Shown piece by piece: positions 7,215 to 12,969 of a DNA stretch of 12,969 bases. A program made the position numbers and the translations under genes. The notes beneath the pieces are model-generated. The model had not been told where the DNA came from, ran no database searches, and was given only the letters and a program-made list of their open reading frames with translations. Every line of letters starts with the position of its first letter. Position 1 is the first letter of the stretch. Location: NCBI GenBank assembly GCA_903907185.1, contig CAIVND010000063.1, forward strand, positions 1 to 12,969, written 5' to 3'. Source of the DNA: an uncultured Acidimicrobiaceae bacterium (GTDB taxonomy: Bacteria > Actinomycetota > Acidimicrobiia > Acidimicrobiales > Bog-793).

Positions 7215-7964
7215 ATGTCAGGGCACTCCAAATGGGCGACGACAAAACACCAAAAGGGCGCAAAGGATCAAGCGCGGGCAAAACTTTTTGCGAAATTGAT
7301 CCGACAGGTAGAGGTTGCAGCTCGCGAAGGTGGTGGTGACCTTTCGACGAACGCGAACTTGCGAACGATGTACCAGAAAGCCCGGGATTCATCTGTACCT
7401 CTCGACACAATCGAGCGAGCGATGAAGCGGGGTACCGGTGAACTTGAAGGAGTTCGCTATGAGGCAATGAACTACGAGGGCTACGCCGCCTCTGGTGTTG
7501 CAGTGATCGTTGAGTGCCTGTCCGATAACAAAAACCGCACTGGCGCCGAGATTCGGACCATCTTCAGCAGAAATGGTGGGTCCATGTCGGAACCTGGAGC
7601 GGTGGCCTGGCAGTTTCATCGTAAGGGTGTGGTTGTTCTTCCGCGTTCGCTTGGCGAGGATGAGCTCATGGATGTTGTCTTAGAGTCAGGAGCTGAAGAC
7701 CTTCGAGATGATGGGTCGACCTGGTCACTAATCTCTGAGCCCTCTGACCTGCAGAATGTTCGTGACCAACTAGAACAAGCCGGGTTAACCCCCTTATCCG
7801 TAGACATTCAGATGCTTCCGTCAACTGATCTACTTGTTGAGGACGAGGCGACCGCCCGGAAGGTCCTTCACCTCCTGGAGCTGCTTGATGATCACGATGA
7901 TGTGCAGAACGTCTGGTCGAACTTCGATATCCCTGATGCAATTCTCGAGGCAGTGAGCGCCTAA
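7215..7964 (+). CDS. yebC: YebC/PmpR-family protein (TACO1 family)
   Basis: A full-length (249-residue) member of the YebC/PmpR/TACO1 family. It opens with the hallmark MSGHSKWATTKHQK and the following KLFAKLIRQVEVAARE, and carries YEGYAASGVA (86-95), NKNRTGAEIRT (105-115) and NGGSMSEPGAVAWQF (120-134). Members have been described as DNA-binding regulators and more recently as translation factors that help ribosomes through difficult stretches such as proline runs; sequence alone does not separate these. The gene precedes ruvC, a very common arrangement, with a 32-base gap. The ATG is preceded by a strong GGAGGGG. No oddities are seen. Confidence 0.96.
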   Translation: MSGHSKWATTKHQKGAKDQARAKLFAKLIRQVEVAAREGGGDLSTNANLRTMYQKARDSSVPLDTIERAMKRGTGELEGVRYEAMNYEGYAASGVAVIVECLSDNKNRTGAEIRTIFSRNGGSMSEPGAVAWQFHRKGVVVLPRSLGEDELMDVVLESGAEDLRDDGSTWSLISEPSDLQNVRDQLEQAGLTPLSVDIQMLPSTDLLVEDEATARKVLHLLELLDDHDDVQNVWSNFDIPDAILEAVSA

Positions 7965-7996
7965 GAACGAGCTTTGCCAGCGCTTGTCGTGCCGGA

Positions 7997-8539
7997 ATGG
8001 CTACAATCGAACAGGTGTACGTCTTAGGTATAGATCCTGGCCTAACTCGCTGTGGATATGGCTGTGTGGTCGAAGAGAACGGCCGACAACGAGCAGTAGC
8101 TGCCGGAGTCTTAACGACCTCTCTTGATATGGCGTTACCAGAACGGCTTGCGGTGCTGCGAAAAGAGCTGGTCAGCCTTATCGGGGAGCTTCGGCCTGAG
8201 GTCGTTGTGGTCGAGCGTGTGCTCTTCCAGACGAATGCACTTACGGCAATGTCGGTTGGACAGGCGAGCGGCCTCGCACTGGCAAGTGCTGCCGAGGCGG
8301 GCGCAGCGATAGCGGAATACAGCGCGAACGAGGTCAAGTTGGCGGTCGCTGGATATGGATCAGCGACTAAGGAGCAGGTGCAAGAGATGGTTGCTCGATT
8401 GCTGCAGCTGAAAGAGATACCGCGACCGCCCGATGCGGCAGATGCTCTTGCACTGGCAATCTGTTACCTTGCCGATGCTCGCGGGCGCAATCTGTCGGAG
8501 GCGAAGACCTCTCCTCGACTGCAAAGTGAAACCGCATGA
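7997..8539 (+). CDS. ruvC: Crossover junction endodeoxyribonuclease RuvC
   Basis: Holliday-junction resolvase that makes paired nicks in four-way DNA junctions together with RuvAB in recombinational repair. The RNase H-like acidic residues are present: D13 (GIDPGLT), E73 (VVERVLF), and D146 and D149 (PPDAADA). At 180 residues it is near the usual 170-190. The ATG at 7997 lacks a well-spaced ribosome site. An in-frame GTG at 8015 would put the start nearer to GIDPG, as in many homologues, so the first six residues are uncertain. The last 20 residues are polar and variable. The stop overlaps the ruvA start (ATGA). Confidence 0.96.
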   Translation: MATIEQVYVLGIDPGLTRCGYGCVVEENGRQRAVAAGVLTTSLDMALPERLAVLRKELVSLIGELRPEVVVVERVLFQTNALTAMSVGQASGLALASAAEAGAAIAEYSANEVKLAVAGYGSATKEQVQEMVARLLQLKEIPRPPDAADALALAICYLADARGRNLSEAKTSPRLQSETA

Positions 8540-9144
8540 TCGGTTCACTCAAGGGCCAGGTGACCCACCGTGAGGTCAAACGTGATGGTGGTGCGATCAT
8601 CATTGTTGAGGTGAACGGGGTTGGCTATGAATTGATGGTCGGAGCACGGCACTTTCGATTGCTTCCCTCTTCTGATGCCACCGTCGAATTGAGTGTTCAT
8701 ACCCATATGAGAGAAGGATCTATCGCGCTCTATGGATTCGCTGATCGCGATGAGCGGTCGTTCTTTGAACTCCTGTTGAGCGCTCACGGCGTCGGCCCGA
8801 CCTTGGCACTTTCGATCCTTGGAGCCATGTCTCCCGATGAATTGATTCAGGCCTTTAGCTCCGGCGACGTGAAATCTCTGACGTCTCTTCCTGGCGTTGG
8901 CCTAAAGACCGCCCAACGACTTGTGCTTGAACTCGCTGAGCGGCTCGATTCCCTCTCGTTTACTGCTCCAAGCGGTGGTAGCTCTGAGGCCTCTGGATCT
9001 GTGCGCTCTGAGGTCTCCGAAGCACTCCATGTTCTTGGTTATGGGAGTGAGGAGATCCGACTCGCACTGTCGGAGATCGGTACTTTGTCGTCGACCGATG
9101 AACTTCTTCGCGCGGCTCTCGCGCAGCTCGCGCCGTATCGATGA
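8536..9144 (+). CDS. ruvA: Holliday junction branch-migration protein RuvA
   Basis: Tetrameric junction-binding subunit that loads the RuvB motor on Holliday junctions. Over 202 residues the three usual domains appear. An OB-fold (1-65) begins MIGSLKGQV and includes VNGVGYEL. Two helix-hairpin-helix motifs follow: HGVGPTLALSILG (84-96) and LPGVGLKTAQRLVLELAERL (118-137). A serine/glycine-rich linker (about 143-155) leads to the C-terminal RuvB-binding three-helix domain (156-202). The gene overlaps ruvC by four bases at its start and ruvB by four bases at its end (both ATGA), so the three should be made together. Confidence 0.97.
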   Translation: MIGSLKGQVTHREVKRDGGAIIIVEVNGVGYELMVGARHFRLLPSSDATVELSVHTHMREGSIALYGFADRDERSFFELLLSAHGVGPTLALSILGAMSPDELIQAFSSGDVKSLTSLPGVGLKTAQRLVLELAERLDSLSFTAPSGGSSEASGSVRSEVSEALHVLGYGSEEIRLALSEIGTLSSTDELLRAALAQLAPYR

Positions 9145-10250
9145 GTCCCCGGAGTGAATTGATCGCCGACGGCGAAGGCCCGCACATCGAGCGAACCACG
9201 GATCTCAAGGCAGAGCCGTTTGAGGAGCACTTCGAAGAGGGGATCCGTCCTCGACGTCTCGAAGAGTTTGTTGGCCAATCTGTTGTCCGAGAGCACCTGT
9301 CGATTGTTCTTGAGGCCGCTCGCCGTCGTAAGCAGCCAGTGGACCATCTTCTCTTTGCGGGCCCACCGGGTCTTGGCAAGACAACTCTCGCTGGAATCGT
9401 TGCAGCTGAGATGGGTGCCAACCTGAAGGTGAGCTCGGGTCCGGCCCTCGCACGAGGAGGAGATCTCGCCGCCCTCCTTACTGGTTTAGCGGAGGGTGAC
9501 GTTCTGTTCATCGATGAGATTCACCGCCTCAACCGATCGGTAGAGGAGATTCTCTATCCCGCAATGGAGGATTTCGAGATCGACATCATGTTGGGCAAAG
9601 GACCAACTGCACGATCGGTACGCTTGGAGCTGCCGAAATTTACTTTGATCGGTGCGACTACCCGGACAGGGTTAGTTACCGGTCCGCTCCGAGACCGTTT
9701 TGGATTTGTGGAACGTCTCGATCTTTATGACGTAGATGAGCTTGAGCAGATCGTCGCTCGAACCGCAAAGATTCTGGGGGTCGAGTCAGATCGAGAGGGC
9801 TGTCGCGAGATCGCCAGCCGATCGAGAGGCACGCCACGACTGGCTATTCGCCTGTTCCGTCGTGTTCGGGACTTTGTTGAGGTGCGGGGTGAGGGCACTG
9901 TGAGTTTGGCTTCGGCACGGGAGGGATGCGCAGTCTTTGGTGTCGATGAGCTTGGCCTCGATCGGCTGGACCGAATGCTTCTCTCACACCTTTGCGATCG
10001 ATTCCAGGGCCAGCCCGTGGGTCTCACCTCTTTAGCGATCAGCGTGGGCGAGGAGCCAGAGACAATCGAAGATGTCTATGAACCCTTCCTCCTCCAACGG
10101 GGGTTGATTCTTCGCACTCCTCGGGGTCGGGTGGCGGCTCCTCTGGCATACGAGCATCTAGGGCTTTCGGTGCCGTCGAAAATCTCCGCTGGCGAAGCCG
10201 ACATTTCGATGAATCCTCCAACGCTTTTCGAGGGCGAAATCACTCCCTGA
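9141..10250 (+). CDS. ruvB: Holliday junction branch-migration ATPase RuvB
   Basis: AAA+ hexameric motor that drives branch migration with RuvA. Walker A is GPPGLGKT (74-81), Walker B with DEIH is at 122-128, sensor 1 is GATT (171-174), and the arginine-finger segment is LRDRFGF (183-189). The C-terminal winged-helix DNA-binding domain includes EPFLLQRGL (314-322) and RTPRGR (325-330). The protein has 369 residues, longer than E. coli RuvB (336), because of an acidic N-terminal lead of about 30 residues before the FEEGIRPRRL motif and a 25-residue tail. Both lie outside the conserved domains. ATG overlaps the ruvA stop (ATGA). Confidence 0.98.
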   Translation: MSPRSELIADGEGPHIERTTDLKAEPFEEHFEEGIRPRRLEEFVGQSVVREHLSIVLEAARRRKQPVDHLLFAGPPGLGKTTLAGIVAAEMGANLKVSSGPALARGGDLAALLTGLAEGDVLFIDEIHRLNRSVEEILYPAMEDFEIDIMLGKGPTARSVRLELPKFTLIGATTRTGLVTGPLRDRFGFVERLDLYDVDELEQIVARTAKILGVESDREGCREIASRSRGTPRLAIRLFRRVRDFVEVRGEGTVSLASAREGCAVFGVDELGLDRLDRMLLSHLCDRFQGQPVGLTSLAISVGEEPETIEDVYEPFLLQRGLILRTPRGRVAAPLAYEHLGLSVPSKISAGEADISMNPPTLFEGEITP

Positions 10251-10305
10251 GAGCCGGAAATTGGTGATTTAGCCGACTACAGTCTTTGTCCTACACCTCG
10301 AAAGA

Positions 10306-10767
10306 ATGGTTTCGATGACTCTCGCATATGTTGGGCTCTCTAAGACGGCTGTGGCTCTTGCTGCCGCCTCCAAGAGCAGTGGAGGAAGCAGCACCTTCCT
10401 CGTTCTCATCCTATTTATCGCAGCGATGTATTTTCTTTGGCTCCGTCCGCAACGACGCAAGCTGCAACAGCGTCAACAGGGTCTTATTCGCGCCTTCGAG
10501 ATCGGCGACGAGGTCGTTACTCAGTCGGGCATCATCGGCACGATCGTTGGCCTTGATGATGATCGGGCAGAGATCCAAGTAAGTACCGGAGTGGTCTTAA
10601 CGGTGGTACGTGCTGCTATCGGTCGGCGTATTGAGCCTGTTGTCGAAGAGGCCTATGACTCATCGACGGAGCCTGACGATTATGAGGGCTCTGAGGACCC
10701 TGAAGAAGATCCCCCTGCACGGCGATCACGCTTTTGGAACCGCCGCAATGGCGGGGATGATCTCTAG
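10306..10767 (+). CDS. yajC: Preprotein translocase accessory subunit YajC
   Basis: Small membrane protein that joins SecD and SecF in the accessory complex of the Sec translocon. Over 153 residues it has one membrane helix (about 30-46), followed by the family mark RPQRRKLQQRQQ (48-59), the conserved domain GDEVVTQSGIIGTIVGL (67-83) and an acidic tail (113-136) ending in a basic segment. The ATG at 10306 is almost touching the purine stretch GAAAGA (10300-10305). The in-frame ATG at 10315 is 9 bases from it and may be the true start, giving 150 residues. The 55-base gap after ruvB shows no clear promoter or terminator. Its TAG abuts the GTG of secD. Confidence 0.93.
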   Translation: MVSMTLAYVGLSKTAVALAAASKSSGGSSTFLVLILFIAAMYFLWLRPQRRKLQQRQQGLIRAFEIGDEVVTQSGIIGTIVGLDDDRAEIQVSTGVVLTVVRAAIGRRIEPVVEEAYDSSTEPDDYEGSEDPEEDPPARRSRFWNRRNGGDDL

Positions 10768-12300
10768 GTGAGCCGTCGATTTCTCCTCAGCGTGATCCTG
10801 TGCACGATTGCGTGCTTTGGAATGGCGGGTCTCGCGGTTGGTCTTGGATGGTCGCCAAAGCTCGGCCTTGACCTCCAGGGCGGCTTGTCGGTGACCTACA
10901 AACCTCTCGCACAGCCAAACCAAAAATTGACGCCCGCTACGTTGCAGACGGTAGCGAACATCATGACCGCGCGAGTTGACTCGTTCGGCGTCTCGCAACC
11001 GAACATTACGGTGCAGGGTGGTGACATCGTGGTGCAACTTCCCGGTGTGAAAGATGCGAACACCATCTTGAATCAAATTGGCAATACAGCACAGCTCTAT
11101 TTCCGGCCCGTTCTCTGCGGTGTGCCGGCCTACACTCCCTCCAAGAGCGTTCCAAAAACGGCCTACTACCCGAGCACGGCACTATGTACCGGCGGCTATC
11201 AGTACACCTCGGCTTACTATGACACGGCAACGCAGAATTTCGCCGTACCAACCCAGTATGCAGAGAATCCTGCCTATGCGGCCTATCCGACCGTTCCATC
11301 CAGCTCTGATAACCCTCGCAAAGCGGTCATCCTCGACTCGGGAGGTGGTGAGGCTCCTCGGTATCTTCTAGGCCCAGCCGTCATCGCCGGCAAGATTGCT
11401 GATGGGACCATGATCAAAAGCGCAAACTCAGAACTGCTCACGTCGGGCCAATGGGTAGTTGCCTTCAATCTGACCGGCTCCGGTTCGACGCTCTTCAATA
11501 AGATCGCCGCTGCAAACTACCAACAGCTAGTTGCAAACGATCTCGACGGCCAGGTTGTGAGTGCCCCGGTAATCCAGGCACAGAGCTTTCCGGGTAGTGG
11601 ACAGATATCAGGAACATTTACCCAGGCTCAGGCCGATGTTCTTGCAACCGATCTCAACTACGGGTCGCTCCCGGTGCCGCTTCAACGACTCACTGAGCAG
11701 ACCGTTTCGCCATCACTTGGGAAGTCGTCTCTTCGAGCGGGCCTTCTCGCTGGCCTCCTTGGCCTCCTCTTGGTCATGGGCTACACAATCTTTTATTATC
11801 GAGCGCTTGGCATTGTGGTTGTCACCGGACTGTTGACGACCGCGGCATTTCTTTATGGACTCATTGCAATGTTGGGCGTCTCGTCATTCGGTCTGACACT
11901 CGATCTGTCTGGAATCACTGGTTTGATCGTCTCGGTTGGAAACACGGTTGACTCGTACATTGTGTATTTTGAACGATTAAAAGATGAGGTAAGAGCGGGG
12001 AGGTCGATCCGCTCCGCTGTTGACCGAGGGTTTAAGAGTGCGTACCGAACGATCCTGTCAGCAGATGCGGTTTCGTTCATCGGAGCACTTGTGCTCTGGG
12101 TACTGAGTGTTGGCGCTGTGCGAGGTTTTGCCTTCATGCTGGGGATTGCAACACTGGTCGACGTTGTGACGGCGTATGTCTTTACTCGTCCACTGGTGAT
12201 CTTGTTGGGCCGAAATAGGTTATTTACTGAAGCCAAACGGCTCGGAGTGGCCCGTGGACTTGGAACGGTCGCGGTTCGCAGTGCGGAGGAGACACCGTGA
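10768..12300 (+). CDS. secD: Protein translocase subunit SecD
   Basis: Membrane subunit that uses the proton-motive force to help pull proteins out of the Sec channel. Over 510 residues it has an N-terminal membrane helix (5-27), the family mark GLDLQGGLSVTY (33-44), the large P1 extracytoplasmic domain (45-315) with NYGSLPVPL (297-305), then five membrane helices (about 324-480). The helix-4 aspartate needed for proton coupling aligns to D395 in GNTVDSYIVYFERL, the actinobacterial form of the GMAVDANVLIFERI motif. P1 carries a tyrosine-rich insert (about 115-185) with two cysteines, C117 and C140. GTG starts directly after the yajC stop, with a purine-rich stretch near 10752-10756. The last three bases overlap the secF start (GTGA). 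Confidence 0.96.
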   Translation: MSRRFLLSVILCTIACFGMAGLAVGLGWSPKLGLDLQGGLSVTYKPLAQPNQKLTPATLQTVANIMTARVDSFGVSQPNITVQGGDIVVQLPGVKDANTILNQIGNTAQLYFRPVLCGVPAYTPSKSVPKTAYYPSTALCTGGYQYTSAYYDTATQNFAVPTQYAENPAYAAYPTVPSSSDNPRKAVILDSGGGEAPRYLLGPAVIAGKIADGTMIKSANSELLTSGQWVVAFNLTGSGSTLFNKIAAANYQQLVANDLDGQVVSAPVIQAQSFPGSGQISGTFTQAQADVLATDLNYGSLPVPLQRLTEQTVSPSLGKSSLRAGLLAGLLGLLLVMGYTIFYYRALGIVVVTGLLTTAAFLYGLIAMLGVSSFGLTLDLSGITGLIVSVGNTVDSYIVYFERLKDEVRAGRSIRSAVDRGFKSAYRTILSADAVSFIGALVLWVLSVGAVRGFAFMLGIATLVDVVTAYVFTRPLVILLGRNRLFTEAKRLGVARGLGTVAVRSAEETP

Positions 12301-12969
12301 GCACTCGTCGAATTCTTCCAGGATCAGCACAACCGACCCCGTCATCGACGCCATCGGACGAGATCGCAGAGGTAGAGGTCGCTGATGTCGAGATTGATGA
12401 TTCTCCACTCGAACCAGCGGTGGTCGCTACGGTTCACAAGGGTTTTTTCCTTCGCCTCTACTACGGTGAGACGGCGATCGAATTTGTCCGGCGCAAGAAC
12501 ACGTGGTTTGCATTTTCTGGGGCGTTGATTCTTGCTGGCATTATCTCGCTGGCAACGCAAGGATTAAATCTCGGCATCGAGTTTTCTGGTGGTACTTCGT
12601 GGACCGTGCAGTCGAGGAACGTAACTGTGACTCAAGCGCAGTCTGCGATCGACCCGCTTGGTTTGAGCGGTTCTACGGTGACGATTTTGGGGAGCAACGC
12701 TCAAAGTTCACGGACGCTCAACGTTGACGCGAGGCTACCAAAGGGTCAAACGCCTGCACAGCAACAGACCGAGGCAAACCGAGTTGCGGTTGCACTCGCG
12801 AAGGTCGCTGGACAGTCAGGCGTCAACGCAGTGAGTATTGAGTCGGTAGGTCCCAGCTGGGGAAGTCAGATAACCAATAAGGCTGAACTCGCCCTGGTGG
12901 TCTTCTTCTTGATGATCGCGCTGTATATTTCGATCTTCTTTGAGTGGCGAATGGCGCTTGCAGCGATCA
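12297..12969 (+). CDS. secF: Protein translocase subunit SecF, 3' part beyond the window
   Basis: Partner of SecD in the accessory Sec complex. 224 codons are visible and the frame stays open to the right edge. The GTG at 12297 overlaps the secD TGA and has a strong GGAGGAG at 12285-12291, five bases upstream, which fixes the start. A hydrophilic, acidic lead of about 50 residues precedes LRLYYGETAIEF (52-63), typical of actinobacterial SecF. Helix 1 is about 70-88, then the family mark GIEFSGGTSW (93-102), an extracytoplasmic domain, VGPSWGSQI (184-192) and helix 2 (about 199-217) ending FEWRMALAAI. The remaining four helices lie outside the window. Confidence 0.95.
   Translation, partial: MSTRRILPGSAQPTPSSTPSDEIAEVEVADVEIDDSPLEPAVVATVHKGFFLRLYYGETAIEFVRRKNTWFAFSGALILAGIISLATQGLNLGIEFSGGTSWTVQSRNVTVTQAQSAIDPLGLSGSTVTILGSNAQSSRTLNVDARLPKGQTPAQQQTEANRVAVALAKVAGQSGVNAVSIESVGPSWGSQITNKAELALVVFFLMIALYISIFFEWRMALAAI

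Noticed and set aside
7666..8337. Long open frame on the - strand (223 codons) across yebC and ruvC
   Set aside because: It lies opposite two well-conserved genes with full motifs, spans their junction, and its product is low-complexity Ser/Arg/Thr/Ala typical of a shadow frame.
8960..9511. Long open frame on the - strand (183 codons) across ruvA and ruvB
   Set aside because: It overlaps intact ruvA and ruvB coding sequence, including the RuvB Walker A region. The product is Arg/Ser-rich with no recognisable domain.
12503..12727. Short + strand open frame inside the right-end gene
   Set aside because: The overlapping frame from GTG 12297 encodes clear SecF motifs (GIEFSGG, VGPSWG), so this is an out-of-frame shadow.

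Overview
The window is a dense stretch of conserved housekeeping genes, all on the + strand. It holds thirteen genes: twelve complete (the first may start just left of the edge) and one cut off at the right edge. No gap between genes exceeds about 90 bases. I see no tRNA, rRNA, CRISPR array, insertion sequence, integrase or phage gene.

Organism. The gene order points to Actinomycetota. The block thrS, HIT protein, pgsA, acyltransferase, pimA matches Mycobacterium tuberculosis Rv2614c-Rv2610c. The later yebC, ruvCAB and yajC-secD-secF are the same genes that follow, more spread out, down to Rv2586c. A protein of the mycothiol-dependent maleylpyruvate isomerase family also fits this phylum. G+C looks moderate, about 55% by eye. 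Together with the compact order and actinobacterial-type SecD/SecF, this makes me favour a deep-branching class such as Acidimicrobiia (a Ferrimicrobium-like organism is one guess). That placement is inference.

Layout. (1) 9-6153 encodes threonyl-tRNA synthetase, an Ap4A-phosphorylase-like HIT protein, a MDMPI-family protein, a phosphatidylinositol-phosphate synthase, a PatA-like acyltransferase and a PimA-like mannosyltransferase. The last three look like the start of a phosphatidylinositol-mannoside type lipid pathway at the cytoplasmic membrane. (2) 6222-7124 encodes an M48-family membrane protein whose zinc site is degraded. (3) 7215-7964 is yebC, after the largest gap (90 bases), which has a small inverted repeat, a weak promoter-like element and a strong Shine-Dalgarno. 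(4) 7997-10250 is ruvC-ruvA-ruvB, the Holliday-junction machinery. (5) 10306-12969 is yajC-secD-secF, the accessory membrane part of the Sec translocon; secF is incomplete.

Seven of the twelve gene junctions overlap or abut (ATGA, TAATG, TAG/ATG, ATGA, ATGA, TAG/GTG, GTGA), so translational coupling is likely within each block.

I found no clearly new system. The points worth a second look are the degenerate M48 active site, Arg/Lys exchanges at conserved positions of the PIP synthase, loss of a metal ligand in the MDMPI-family protein, a tyrosine-rich insert with a cysteine pair in SecD, and strong enrichment of the palindrome CGATCG.
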